Below, one piece after another: positions 23,946-32,449 of a stretch of 58,319 nt of DNA; position 1 is the first letter of the stretch, and every line of letters begins with the position of its first letter. Source of the DNA: JBNKHH01 sp050290245 (GTDB lineage Bacteria; Pseudomonadota; Alphaproteobacteria; Rhodobacterales; Rhodobacteraceae). Below the pieces are notes generated by a model. That model made no database searches. It was given only the letters and a program-made list of their open reading frames with translations, and had not been told where the DNA came from. The translations under genes were made by a program, and so were the position numbers. Where the stretch lies: positions 1 to 58,319 of the forward strand of contig JBNKHH010000041.1 in the NCBI GenBank assembly GCA_050290245.1, read 5' to 3'.

Positions 23946-26192
23946 ATGGCGCGCATCCCTTCAAGAGACGAGATTCTGGCCTGGATCGCGGACAACCCGT
24001 CCGCGACGTCCAAGCGCGACATTGCCAAAGCCTTCGGAATCAAGGGGTCGGACCGCATCGACCTCAAGCGCGTCCTGCGCGAACTCGCCGAAGATGGCCA
24101 CCTCGAAAAGCGCCGCAAAACCTACCGTGACCCCGACAGCCTGCCGCCCGTCTCGGTCCTCCAGGTTACCGAGCCAGGTCCCGACGGGGACCTCTATGCC
24201 CGTCCCCTGGAATGGCAGGGCGAGGGAGGCGAGCCGCGCATTCTCCTGATCCCGCGCGCCTCTGACCCCACCCTCGGTCCGGGCGACCGCATTCTGGCCC
24301 GCCTGACCAAAGTGTCCGGCGATGATCACGCCTACGAAGCCCGCCTGATCCGCCGCATCGGAACCAACCCGCGCAAGATCCTCGGTGTCTTCCGCAAGAC
24401 CGCGGAGGGTGGCCGCATCCTGCCCATCGACAAGGGCGCCGCCCGCGAATGGCGTGTCGGCAAGGATGCGCTCTATGGTGCCAAAGACGGCGAACTGGTC
24501 GAAGCCGAACAGGCCGGCCCCAAGGATTCCATGGGCCTGCCGCGCGCGCGCATCGTCACCCGGCTTGGCGATCCCTCGAAACCCAAGGCCGTCTCGCTGA
24601 TCGCCATCCACCAGCATGGCTTGCGCGACGACTTTCCCGACGAGGCCATAGCCGAGGCCGACGCCATGACGCCCGCCGGCCTCGAAGGCCGCACCGATCT
24701 GCGCGCCATGCCGCTTGTCACCATCGATCCCGCCGACGCCCGCGATCACGACGACGCCGTCTGGGCCGAACCCGACGACGACTCCACAAACAAGGGCGGG
24801 CACATCGTCTGGGTCGCTATCGCCGACGTCGCCCATTACGTCACCCCCGGCTCGGTGCTCGACCGCGAGGCCTGGGCGCGCGGCAACTCAACCTACTTCC
24901 CGGACCGGGTTGTTCCCATGCTGCCAGACCGGCTCTCGGGCGACCTTTGCTCGCTGCATGAAGGCGTCGACCGCGCCTGCATCGCGGCCCGCATCCGCAT
25001 CGACGCATCTGGCGAAGTACTGGACAAACGCTTCCTGCGCGGCCTCATGCGCTCAGTTGCCTCGCTGGACTATGACGAGGTGCAGGCTGCCATCGACGGC
25101 ACGCCGAACGACAGGACCGAACCGCTCGTCGAGCCGGTGCTAAAGCCACTTTATGCAGCCTACGCCGCACTCATGAAGGCCCGAGCCCGCCGCGAGCCCC
25201 TTGACCTCGATCTGCCCGAACGGCGCGTCGAACTGGACGAGGACGGCACCGTGCGCTCGGTCGCCTTCAAGGAACGGCTCGATGCCCACCGGCTGATCGA
25301 GGAATTCATGATTCTCGCCAACGTTGCCGCCGCCGAAGCCCTTATCAACAGGCGGACCCCGCTGCTGTTCCGCGTCCACGAGGAACCCGCGCCCGAAAAA
25401 CTCGAGGCCCTGCGCGAGGTGGCTCAGGCCGCGGGCCTGACGCTTGCCAAGGGCCAGGTCCTGAAGACCCGGCACCTGAACAGTCTCCTGTCCCAGGCCG
25501 AAGGCCATGACGACGACGTGCTGATCAACATGGCTGTCCTGCGCTCGATGACCCAAGCCTACTACTCTGCGCAGAATTTCGGTCACTTCGGCCTCGCCCT
25601 AAAGGCCTACGCCCATTTCACCTCGCCGATCCGCCGCTACGCAGACACGGTCGTCCACCGCGCGTTGATCCGGGCGCATAAATGGGGCGACGACGGGCTG
25701 ACCGAGGACGAAATCGAACGGCTCGAACGCACCGGCGAGCAGATCTCGCTGACCGAGCGCCGCTCGATGGAGGCCGAACGCGACACCACCGACCGCTACC
25801 TTGCGGCCTACCTATCGGACCGCGTTGGCGCCGAGATGACGGGCCGTATTTCGGGCGTCCAGCGTTTCGGCGCCTTCGTCCGTTTGGACGAAACCGGGGC
25901 CGACGGCCTGATCCCGATCCGCGAGATCGGGCGGGAGTACTTCCATTTCGATCGCGACAGCCAGACGCTGCTGGGTGCCGAAACCGGCCTGACCATCGGC
26001 GTCGGGCAGCGCGTCACCGTGCGCCTTGCCGAGGCGGTGCCCGTCACCGGCGGGTTGATGCTCGAACTCCTCGACATCGAAGGCAACGCCATGCCCTCGC
26101 CAGTGAAGCGTGGCCGTGGCAAGGGGCCGGTCCGCCGCAAGGCGAACAAGGTTGCAAAGGCCAGGCGCAAGGTTTCGCGCAAACGGCGGTAA
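23946..26192 (+). CDS. rnr: Ribonuclease R
   Basis: The 748-residue 3'-5' exoribonuclease degrades structured RNA. Domains in order: winged helix (ATSKRDIAKAFGIKGSDRID), cold-shock domains, RNB catalytic domain with IDPADARDHDDAVWAE carrying the metal-binding Asp residues, S1 domain (GRISGVQRFGAFVRLDETG) and a short Lys/Arg-rich tail. ATG 23946 fits the family start. No strong ribosome site is seen, and the gap after the GNAT gene is 86 bp. Confidence 0.95.
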   Translation: MARIPSRDEILAWIADNPSATSKRDIAKAFGIKGSDRIDLKRVLRELAEDGHLEKRRKTYRDPDSLPPVSVLQVTEPGPDGDLYARPLEWQGEGGEPRILLIPRASDPTLGPGDRILARLTKVSGDDHAYEARLIRRIGTNPRKILGVFRKTAEGGRILPIDKGAAREWRVGKDALYGAKDGELVEAEQAGPKDSMGLPRARIVTRLGDPSKPKAVSLIAIHQHGLRDDFPDEAIAEADAMTPAGLEGRTDLRAMPLVTIDPADARDHDDAVWAEPDDDSTNKGGHIVWVAIADVAHYVTPGSVLDREAWARGNSTYFPDRVVPMLPDRLSGDLCSLHEGVDRACIAARIRIDASGEVLDKRFLRGLMRSVASLDYDEVQAAIDGTPNDRTEPLVEPVLKPLYAAYAALMKARARREPLDLDLPERRVELDEDGTVRSVAFKERLDAHRLIEEFMILANVAAAEALINRRTPLLFRVHEEPAPEKLEALREVAQAAGLTLAKGQVLKTRHLNSLLSQAEGHDDDVLINMAVLRSMTQAYYSAQNFGHFGLALKAYAHFTSPIRRYADTVVHRALIRAHKWGDDGLTEDEIERLERTGEQISLTERRSMEAERDTTDRYLAAYLSDRVGAEMTGRISGVQRFGAFVRLDETGADGLIPIREIGREYFHFDRDSQTLLGAETGLTIGVGQRVTVRLAEAVPVTGGLMLELLDIEGNAMPSPVKRGRGKGPVRRKANKVAKARRKVSRKRR

Positions 26193-26297
26193 CAATCTCC
26201 CCGCAAAAGCAATCCCCCGCCGATCCGTTCACAGCCGCTTCCGGGCCTTCGCGAATCCCGCTAGGCTCTTACCCGAGCAGTCATCCAAAGGTGTCCC

Positions 26298-27563
26298 ATG
26301 CGCATGCTAAAGGCCGCCACCCTGGCATTCAGCCTGACGGCAACGTCCGTCCATTCGGCGCCCGATACGTCCCTTTCGCCGCAGCCGCGCCCCTCGGCGC
26401 AATCCGAGGAGGTGCAGATCGTGCTGGCACAAGCGTCCCGTTCCAACCTTGCCTTCCAGCGCTGGATCGACGGGTTTCGCGCCCGCGCCCGCCGCGCGGG
26501 TATCCGCGACAGCGTTTTCGATGCGGCCTTCGAAGGCGTTCGATATAACACGAACGTCATCCAAAAGGACCGCAACCAGTCCGAGTTCACCAAGCAGATC
26601 TGGGAGTACCTCGATAGCGCAGCCTCCGAGACACGGGTCAGGAATGGCCGCGATGCCCTGCGCAAGAACAAGAAGGTCTTTGCCCAGATCGAATCCCGTT
26701 ACGGCGTCGAGGCCGAGGTGGTCGCCGCCATCTGGGGGCTTGAAAGCGCCTACGGCAGCCACCGGGGAGACGTGCCGATCATCGAGGCCCTGGCAACGCT
26801 TTCCTTCGACGGGCGCCGCGGGCGGTTCTTCGAACAGCAACTGATCGCGGCACTCAAAATCATTCAGTTGGGCGACATCGCGCCCCGCCGCATGACGGGA
26901 AGCTGGGCCGGGGCCATGGGCCATACCCAGTTTATCCCGACGTCCTACCTGTCCCATGCCGTCGATTTCCGCGGCGATGGCAAACGCGACATCTGGTCGG
27001 ACGATCCGACCGATGCCCTGGCCTCCACCGCCGCCTACCTCAAGAACTTTGGCTGGACAAAGGGCCAGCCCTGGGGCGTCGAAGTCACCCTGCCCAAGGG
27101 GTTCAACTACGGTCTGACCGGCGAGCGCATAAAGAAAAGCCCGGCGGACTGGGCGTCCCTTGGTGTGCGCGACACCCGCGGCCGCAAAGTCCCGAACCAT
27201 GGCCGCGCCTCGATCCTTCTGCCCGCCGGGGCCCAGGGCGCCGCCTTCATGATCTTCGACAACTTCCACGTCATCGAGCGTTACAACACGGCGGATGCCT
27301 ATGTCATAGGCGTCGGCCACCTGTCGGACCGCATCCGCGGCGACGGCCCCTTGAAATCTGGCTGGCCCCGCGACGACCGCAACCTGCGCTTCTCCGAGAA
27401 ACAGGAAATGCAGCGCCTCCTGACGGCCAAGGGCTTTGATACCGACGGCGTCGACGGCATCATCGGTCCCAACACCATCCAGGCCATCCGCCGCTATCAG
27501 TCCTCTGTCGGCCTGATCCCCGACGGCTATGCCAGCTACGAGATCCTGCGGCGCCTGCGCTGA
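26298..27563 (+). CDS. Lytic murein transglycosylase, MltB family, with peptidoglycan-binding domain
   Basis: This 421-residue exported enzyme cleaves glycan strands with formation of 1,6-anhydro ends. A signal peptide ends near residue 20. The catalytic Glu149 lies in IWGLESAYGSHRG, and MTGSWAGAMGHTQFIPTSYL is the family consensus. The C-terminal 60 residues form a peptidoglycan-binding domain (GFDTDGVDGIIGPNTIQAIR). No lipobox is seen, so it is periplasmic rather than lipid-anchored. Confidence 0.93.
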   Translation: MRMLKAATLAFSLTATSVHSAPDTSLSPQPRPSAQSEEVQIVLAQASRSNLAFQRWIDGFRARARRAGIRDSVFDAAFEGVRYNTNVIQKDRNQSEFTKQIWEYLDSAASETRVRNGRDALRKNKKVFAQIESRYGVEAEVVAAIWGLESAYGSHRGDVPIIEALATLSFDGRRGRFFEQQLIAALKIIQLGDIAPRRMTGSWAGAMGHTQFIPTSYLSHAVDFRGDGKRDIWSDDPTDALASTAAYLKNFGWTKGQPWGVEVTLPKGFNYGLTGERIKKSPADWASLGVRDTRGRKVPNHGRASILLPAGAQGAAFMIFDNFHVIERYNTADAYVIGVGHLSDRIRGDGPLKSGWPRDDRNLRFSEKQEMQRLLTAKGFDTDGVDGIIGPNTIQAIRRYQSSVGLIPDGYASYEILRRLR

Positions 27564-27570
27564 TCTTCAT

Positions 27571-27667
27571 CTAGACCAGCGCCAATGCGATCAGAATGCA
27601 GCCGTGCGACGAACACCCCGGCCAACATATACCAGATCCTACTGCCCGAGCGTGTCCGCAACGCCAT
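27571..27667 (-). pseudogene. Possible frameshifted micro-gene for a one-helix membrane protein
   Basis: Downstream of tag the minus strand reads MALRTRSGSRIWYMLAGVFVA from ATG 27667. If one base is skipped it continues GCILIALALV and stops at TAG 27571-27573, giving one smooth hydrophobic helix. Unshifted, it runs on in hydrophilic sequence toward the transglycosylase gene. This could be a broken gene, a sequencing error or chance. Confidence 0.25.
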
Positions 27668-27708
27668 AGCCAATTGAGAGTTGGCCAGCTCAGCCGTCTG
27701 GTGGCCCC

Positions 27709-28275
27709 TCAGCCGTCACGATAGCACCAGCAGCCCTTGTAGTGGTCGTTCACCACGCCGACGGCCTGCAGATAGGCATAGATGATCGTCGTACCGACGA
27801 AACTCATACCGCGTTTCTTTAAGTCCTTGGAAAGCGCGTCCGAAAGCGGAGTCGAAGCCGGGATGTCAGACTTTTCGCCCCAGTTCCCCTTGATGGGCGT
27901 TCCGTCCACATGGCTCCAGAGCCATGCCGAGAAACTGCCGAATTCCTTCTGCATCTCGATGAAAACCTGCGCATTCTTGCGCGCCGATGGCACCTTTTGG
28001 CGGTGCCGCACGATGCCGGGGTTCTTCAGCGCTTCGGCCAACTCCGCATCGCTCATCGCCGCGACCCGCTGAACGTCGAAATCGTGGAAAACGGCGCGAT
28101 AGCTCTCGCGCTTTTTCAACACGGTCTCCCAGGACAGGCCCGCGTGCGCGCCCTCCAGGATCAGCATCTCGAACAAAAGCCGGTCGTCACGAACCGGAAC
28201 GCCCCATTCCGTGTCGTGGTAATGGGCATAGAGCTCGCTGGACGAGCCGAAACAACGGGGTTTGTCGTCATACAT
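27709..28275 (-). CDS. tag: DNA-3-methyladenine glycosylase I
   Basis: The 188-residue base-excision repair enzyme removes 3-methyladenine. Zinc ligands are visible: Cys in PRCFGSS and His in YHDTEWGVPV at the N-terminus, and His/Cys in DHYKGCWCY at the C-terminus. The catalytic-region Glu is in LILEGAHAGLSWETVL, a perfect family block. The start is ATG 28275. A more divergent Tag-like paralogue without zinc ligands is at 9131-9793. Confidence 0.95.
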   Translation of the reverse strand: MYDDKPRCFGSSSELYAHYHDTEWGVPVRDDRLLFEMLILEGAHAGLSWETVLKKRESYRAVFHDFDVQRVAAMSDAELAEALKNPGIVRHRQKVPSARKNAQVFIEMQKEFGSFSAWLWSHVDGTPIKGNWGEKSDIPASTPLSDALSKDLKKRGMSFVGTTIIYAYLQAVGVVNDHYKGCWCYRDG

Positions 28276-28535
28276 GGGCCCGCACTCTAGGGCCGGACGG
28301 AGGCAAGGTCACGCGCACAACTGCCACCCTGTGTCAGCAGGTTGAACCGCGCTTTACCTATCTCACCGTTCGCTGGTTGAAGGGCGCAGGTTTACGGACC
28401 GCACGGTTCAATTGCCATACGAAATGCATACGTCATGCAGACCCGCCGATTTCACCCTTTTCGCCTCGTTTTCCGGCGTTGACCCATCACCACGCGTTGC
28501 CGCAACACCCCGTCGCCGCTCCATTCGTTTACCCT

Positions 28536-28564
28536 TTGGCTTTTGCGCCCGGATCGCCTATATG
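28536..28564 (+). promoter_or_regulatory. Candidate sigma70 promoter of rlmN
   Basis: TTGGCT, 17 bases and TATATG fit a housekeeping promoter 30-60 bases before the rlmN start. The rest of the 319-base gap (28276-28594) shows no gene or stable RNA structure. Confidence 0.5.
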
Positions 28565-28594
28565 CATCGCTTGATCCGAGAAAAGTGCGAACCC

Positions 28595-29794
28595 ATGACC
28601 GCAAAAGCACCCATTACACAGGATGTCGTCACGATCCCCCGCAAGGACGATCCGTCCGTCGACGGGCGCACCAACCTCGTCGGCCTGACCCGGACCGAAC
28701 TGCGTGATGCGCTGATCGGCGCAGGCACGTCCGAGAAGCAGGCCAAGATGCGGGTCAACCAGATCTGGCAGTGGATTTATCATTGGGGCGTCAGGGACTT
28801 CGCCCAGATGACCAACCTCGCCAAGGACTACCGTGCGCTTTTGGATCAGCACTTTGTCATCGCCGTTCCCGAGGTTGTGAGCCGCAATCTCAGTGCCGAC
28901 GGGACGCGCAAATACCTGGTGCGGATCGCAGGCGGCCACGAGGTCGAAGTGGTCTATATCCCCGAAACCGAACGGGGCACGTTGTGTATCTCCAGCCAGG
29001 TCGGCTGCACCCTGACCTGTTCGTTCTGCCACACGGGTACGCAAAAACTGGTGCGTAATCTGACTGCGGGCGAAATCGTCGGCCAGATCATGGTTGCCCG
29101 CGACGACCTCGGCGAATGGCCGGAACCCGGCCAGGGCACCGGCGACATGGGCCCCCGTCTTCTGTCCAACATCGTCCTGATGGGCATGGGGGAGCCGCTT
29201 TACAACTTTGAAGCCGTGCGTGACGCGATGAAGATTGCAATGGACGGCGAGGGGATTTCTCTTTCGCGTCGGCGCATTACGCTGTCGACGTCGGGTGTCG
29301 TGCCCGAGATCGCCCGCACCGCCCAAGAGATCGGCTGCCAGCTTGCGGTCTCGTTCCACGCTACCACCGACGAGATCAGGAACACACTCGTCCCGATCAA
29401 CAAGCGCTGGCCGATCGCCGAGCTTCTGGACGCGCTCCGCATCTATCCCAAGGTCTCGAATTCCGAGCGGATCACCTTTGAATACGTCATGCTGAACGGC
29501 GTGAACGACAGCGACGAGGACGCACGCCGCCTGGTCAGGCTGATCAAGGGCATTCCGGCCAAAATCAACCTGATCCCTTTCAACGAATGGCCCGGCGCAC
29601 CCTATCAGCGCTCGGACTGGTCCCGGATCGAGGCGTTTGCCGACATCGTCTACAAGGCCGGCTATGCCTCCCCGATCCGCACGCCGCGCGGCGAGGATAT
29701 CATGGCTGCCTGCGGTCAGCTCAAATCCGCGACTGAACGCGCCCGCAAGAGCCGTGCCCAGATCGCGGCCGAGGCGGGTTTGGCCGGGGAATAA
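28595..29794 (+). CDS. rlmN: 23S rRNA/tRNA C2-adenosine methyltransferase RlmN
   Basis: The 399-residue radical-SAM enzyme methylates A2503 of 23S rRNA and A37 of some tRNAs. The 4Fe-4S motif CxxxCxxC is at residues 138-145 (VGCTLTCSFCHTG). The GMGEPLYNFEAV block and the catalytic-Cys segment near GEDIMAACGQL are present. ATG 28595 gives the usual family length; ATG 28562 lies in frame but overlaps the promoter. Confidence 0.95.
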   Translation: MTAKAPITQDVVTIPRKDDPSVDGRTNLVGLTRTELRDALIGAGTSEKQAKMRVNQIWQWIYHWGVRDFAQMTNLAKDYRALLDQHFVIAVPEVVSRNLSADGTRKYLVRIAGGHEVEVVYIPETERGTLCISSQVGCTLTCSFCHTGTQKLVRNLTAGEIVGQIMVARDDLGEWPEPGQGTGDMGPRLLSNIVLMGMGEPLYNFEAVRDAMKIAMDGEGISLSRRRITLSTSGVVPEIARTAQEIGCQLAVSFHATTDEIRNTLVPINKRWPIAELLDALRIYPKVSNSERITFEYVMLNGVNDSDEDARRLVRLIKGIPAKINLIPFNEWPGAPYQRSDWSRIEAFADIVYKAGYASPIRTPRGEDIMAACGQLKSATERARKSRAQIAAEAGLAGE

Positions 29795-29807
29795 CGCGCT
29801 AGGGCGG

Positions 29808-30047
29808 TCAGCTCGACTTGGCCTTGGCCACGATCCACAACAGAATGACCGCTCCGATCGTGGCCATGATGATCGAGCCCAAGAGTCCCGTGGCCTGAAG
29901 CCCGATCATGCGGCCAAGAAAGCCGCCGATCAGCGCGCCGACCACACCGACCCCAAGGTTAACCAATACGCCACTTTCTTTCTCCATGATCTTACCGGCG
30001 AGCCACCCTGCAATCAGGCCGACAATCAGCATCCAGATCAATCCCAT
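29808..30047 (-). CDS. GlsB/YeaQ/YmgE-family small membrane protein
   Basis: The 79-residue protein consists of three hydrophobic segments rich in Gly (LIVGLIAGWLAGKIM, VVGALIGGFLGRMIG, IIMATIGAVILLWIVA), the pattern of the transglycosylase-associated/GlsB stress family. The inner membrane is its likely place, and the molecular role is unknown. A good GGAGGAT precedes the ATG. Confidence 0.88.
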   Translation of the reverse strand: MGLIWMLIVGLIAGWLAGKIMEKESGVLVNLGVGVVGALIGGFLGRMIGLQATGLLGSIIMATIGAVILLWIVAKAKSS

Positions 30048-30071
30048 GGTTCCATCCTCCTAAAGGAAAAT

Positions 30072-30932
30072 TCAGTCGTTTTCTTCGCGTCCCGGCAGGT
30101 TCTTCCGCCGCGTGTGCGGCCCCGGCCATTTGTCCATCACGTCGATCGCTTCCGCCGCAGTATCGACAAGGCTGAAAAGTTCAAGATCGCTCTGAGAAAT
30201 CGTGCCCGCCTCTGCCAGGGCATCGAAGTTCACGATTTTTTTCCAGAATGCGCTGCCGAACAACAAAAACGGCACAGGTTTCATACGCCCCGTTTGGATC
30301 AAAGTCAGCGACTCGAACATCTCGTCCAGCGTGCCAAATCCTCCGGGAAAAACAGCGATGGCCGCAGCGCGCATCAGAAAATGCATCTTTCGGATAGCGA
30401 AGTAATGGAAATTAAAGGCTAAATCCGGCGTGACGTACTGGTTTGGAGCCTGCTCGTGCGGCAGGACAATGTTCAGGCCGATCGACACGCCGCCGGCCTC
30501 GGTCGCGCCTTTGTTCCCAGCCTCCATGACGCCCGGCCCACCACCGGTGACGATGACATTCTTGCGGCCGCCGCTCGCCTCGCCAATCGACCTCTCGGTG
30601 ACCAGCCGGGCAAACACGCGCGCTTCCTCATAATACCGTGACAGGTCGGCAAGCGTTTCTGTCCGCGCGGTGCCCTTCTTCTCGGGGCTTGGAATGCGCG
30701 CGCCGCCGAACAGAACGACGGTCGATTCGATGCCGTATTCCGTCATCAGCATCTCGGGCTTCAAAAGCTCAAGCTGAAGTCGAACGGGTCTGAGTTCGTC
30801 GCGGCACAGAAAATCCGGGTCCGCAAAAGCCAGCCGATAGGCCGGTGCGCGGGTCTGCGGCGTATCGGGAATGTCTCGCGCGGTTTCAATGTCCTGGTGG
30901 GCATCGCGGAACACCCGGTTGCTGTCGTCCAT
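30072..30932 (-). CDS. LOG-family (TIGR00730) Rossmann-fold protein
   Basis: The 286-residue protein carries GGGPGVMEAGNKGA and PGGFGTLDE, the signature of the LOG family that includes cytokinin riboside 5'-monophosphate phosphoribohydrolases and nucleotide 5'-monophosphate nucleosidases. The extra 80-residue N-terminal region is seen in the longer bacterial members. ATG 30932 follows AAGGAGAG. It lies 73 bp downstream of arfB on the same strand. Confidence 0.85.
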   Translation of the reverse strand: MDDSNRVFRDAHQDIETARDIPDTPQTRAPAYRLAFADPDFLCRDELRPVRLQLELLKPEMLMTEYGIESTVVLFGGARIPSPEKKGTARTETLADLSRYYEEARVFARLVTERSIGEASGGRKNVIVTGGGPGVMEAGNKGATEAGGVSIGLNIVLPHEQAPNQYVTPDLAFNFHYFAIRKMHFLMRAAAIAVFPGGFGTLDEMFESLTLIQTGRMKPVPFLLFGSAFWKKIVNFDALAEAGTISQSDLELFSLVDTAAEAIDVMDKWPGPHTRRKNLPGREEND

Positions 30933-31005
30933 GTGACGGCTCTCCTTGTTACTGGCTCTTGCATGGCACTTCGCCCTGCAAGGTGCAATCGTGCGGCGTT
31001 GCGTC

Positions 31006-31422
31006 CTAGTCTTCGTCCACCGAGCCGCGCAGAGCCTTGATCGCGCCGCGCTGGCGTTTTGCATCAAGACGCTTGCGCTTTTGCGAATAGGGGACGCCGG
31101 TCTTGCGGCGCGACTTGGGCTTGATCGTCGCGCGCCGGATCAATTCGGCCAGCCGTTCGCGCGCTATCTCGCGGTTGCGGGCCTGGTTGCGCGCTTCCGA
31201 GACCTGGATGACAACCGCGCCTTCCTTGGTCCATCGCCGCCCCGCGATGCGTTGCAGACGCCGTTTGACCGCCTCGCTCAGATTGGGCGAGCGCGCGGCT
31301 TCGAACCGCAACTCGACCGCCGTGGCGACCTTGTTGACGTTCTGACCACCGGGACCGCCCGACCGCACGAACTGCTCGGTCAATTCCCAGTCCTGAATTT
31401 CGGTATCCGGCGTGATCCGCAT
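31006..31422 (-). CDS. arfB: Alternative ribosome-rescue factor B (peptidyl-tRNA hydrolase)
   Basis: The 138-residue protein hydrolyses peptidyl-tRNA on ribosomes stalled without a stop codon. The GGQ motif is in RSGGPGGQNVNK (Gly25-Gly26-Gln27), and the Lys/Arg-rich C-terminal tail that enters the mRNA channel is present (KRKRLDAKRQRG). The length matches ArfB/YaeJ, not RF1/RF2. Confidence 0.93.
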   Translation of the reverse strand: MRITPDTEIQDWELTEQFVRSGGPGGQNVNKVATAVELRFEAARSPNLSEAVKRRLQRIAGRRWTKEGAVVIQVSEARNQARNREIARERLAELIRRATIKPKSRRKTGVPYSQKRKRLDAKRQRGAIKALRGSVDED

Positions 31423-31434
31423 GGCACTCTCAGG

Positions 31435-31457
31435 CTTCTTCTTTTTTCCAGATACTC
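31435..31457. repeat. Dispersed repeat, copy 4 (inverted)
   Basis: CTTCTTCTTTTTTCC then AGATACTC is an inverted copy of the GAGTATTTT-AAAGAAGAAG element. It lies 12 bases upstream of the arfB start and just downstream of the small-RNA terminator, so unlike the other copies it precedes a start codon. Confidence 0.6.
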
Positions 31458-31510
31458 AATTCACATCGTTTTTCATACCGACAGCCGCCCCGTTTGCGTG
31501 CCGCTGGCGC

Positions 31511-31545
31511 AAAAAAGAAGAAAGGCCGCGCGAAGCGCGACCTTT
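31511..31545 (-). terminator. UUCG-loop intrinsic terminator
   Basis: On the minus strand AAAGGUCGCGC and GCGCGGCCUUU form an 11-bp stem capped by a C(UUCG)G tetraloop and followed by UCUUCUUUUUU. This is a very strong rho-independent terminator. It ends the transcript starting near 31711, not the transporter gene alone. Confidence 0.88.
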
Positions 31546-31712
31546 CCGAGGTTCTTGGAGATGGGCCAGTTAGGGGTCGAAAGTTTCGACGGCCCAATCA
31601 GGAGTGTTTTGCCCTCAGGTTTCCCCGTTGGCCACGGCCCTCCCGACTGTCCGGACACCTCTCTCCAATATCGCTCTAGACACTGGACCACCTCCTTTCG
31701 TTTGTTGCCGAT
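31546..31712 (-). ncRNA. Candidate small RNA with extended Shine-Dalgarno and micro-ORF
   Basis: Between a promoter-like TTGACA/AACCTT and a strong terminator lies a transcript of about 200 nt. It starts with AAAGGAGGTGGTCCAG, which complements the 3' end of 16S rRNA over almost its full length, placed 7 bases before a GTG start. Downstream, TTGGAGA near the start of the micro-ORF can pair with TCTCCAA before the terminator, and GTCGAAA/TTTCGAC forms an inner hairpin. It may be a regulatory RNA, a leader-peptide transcript or a 30S-binding decoy. I know no matching family. Confidence 0.55.
31615..31683 (-). CDS. Micro-ORF, 22 codons, in the candidate small RNA
   Basis: GTG 31683 with an ideal GGAGG at 7-base spacing opens a frame of 22 codons (VSRAILERGVRTVGRAVANG, then Glu-Thr) ending in TGA at 31615. 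The peptide is basic and amphipathic. The unusually perfect ribosome site argues that it is translated or that the site itself is the functional element. Confidence 0.45.
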   Translation of the reverse strand: MSRAILERGVRTVGRAVANGET

Positions 31713-31717
31713 ACGAA

Positions 31718-31746
31718 AAGGTTGGCACAGATTTTGTATCTGTCAA
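31718..31746 (-). promoter_or_regulatory. Promoter of the candidate small RNA with operator-like palindrome
   Basis: On the minus strand a consensus -35 TTGACA is followed after 17 bases by AACCTT. The spacer contains ACAGAT-ACAAA-ATCTGT (31727-31743), a perfect 6-bp inverted repeat of the size of a repressor site. The transporter gene upstream ends only 7 bases before this promoter. Confidence 0.5.
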
Positions 31747-31752
31747 ATTAAT

Positions 31753-32373
31753 TTACGCTACCATTGGCGTGATTTTTCTCACGATCACGCGAAATGGCAC
31801 CAGGGCAACGACGGCAAGCCCAAGTTTTACGCACCAATCAGCCAGCGCCAACGAAGCCCAAAGCGGCACGACGGGACCAATTCCCAGCAATGGCAGGGTT
31901 TCGTTGGCCCACGAAACGTCGTTGGCAGGCTCCAGCGCGCTCAGCGCCGCCGAAAAGGCGATGGTGAAAAACAGGGCCGTGTCGACAGCCGAGCCGACAA
32001 GGCTCGACACCAGCGGCGCGCGCCACCATTTGCCGCCGCGCAAGCTGTCAAAAACCGCGATATCCAGAAGCTGTGCCGTGAGAAAGGCCACGCCGGATCC
32101 GCAAGCGATACGCCAGGTCACCAGCGGCCCGAAGTCGCCCATGATCTGCGTGCCGATTAGCGAACAGATCACACCCGTCACAAATCCTGCGAAAACAACG
32201 CGGCGGGCCGTGGAGGCCCCATAGACCCGGTTCATCACATCGGTGACAAGAAAGGCCAGTGGATAGGTAAAGGCTCCCCAGGTCAGCCATTGGCCGAACA
32301 GGAATTGAACCAGGATATTCGAGGCGACCACAATGGTGGCCATGGCGATGACGCCGGGAAGAATGCGTGTCAT
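31753..32373 (-). CDS. Queuosine-precursor transporter, VUT/YhhQ family
   Basis: This 206-residue inner-membrane protein has about six hydrophobic helices. The segment FTYPLAFLVTDVMNRVYG is the VUT/YhhQ signature, and AVDTALFFTIAF with the later ADWCVKLGL completes the family pattern. Members import queuosine precursors such as preQ0/preQ1. ATG 32373 is chosen over a TTG at 32394. I searched the short upstream gap for a preQ1 riboswitch and saw none. Confidence 0.85.
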   Translation of the reverse strand: MTRILPGVIAMATIVVASNILVQFLFGQWLTWGAFTYPLAFLVTDVMNRVYGASTARRVVFAGFVTGVICSLIGTQIMGDFGPLVTWRIACGSGVAFLTAQLLDIAVFDSLRGGKWWRAPLVSSLVGSAVDTALFFTIAFSAALSALEPANDVSWANETLPLLGIGPVVPLWASLALADWCVKLGLAVVALVPFRVIVRKITPMVA

Positions 32374-32449
32374 GTCAGGGTTCCGTTTTGACAAGGTAGC
32401 GGAGACTTGGCCCCTGAAGCAGGGGACGCGGGCAATTAGCGGGCCAACA

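Noticed and set aside
32374..32449. preQ1 riboswitch before the VUT transporter
   Set aside because: The gap is 76 bases and I see neither the preQ1-I nor the preQ1-II core.
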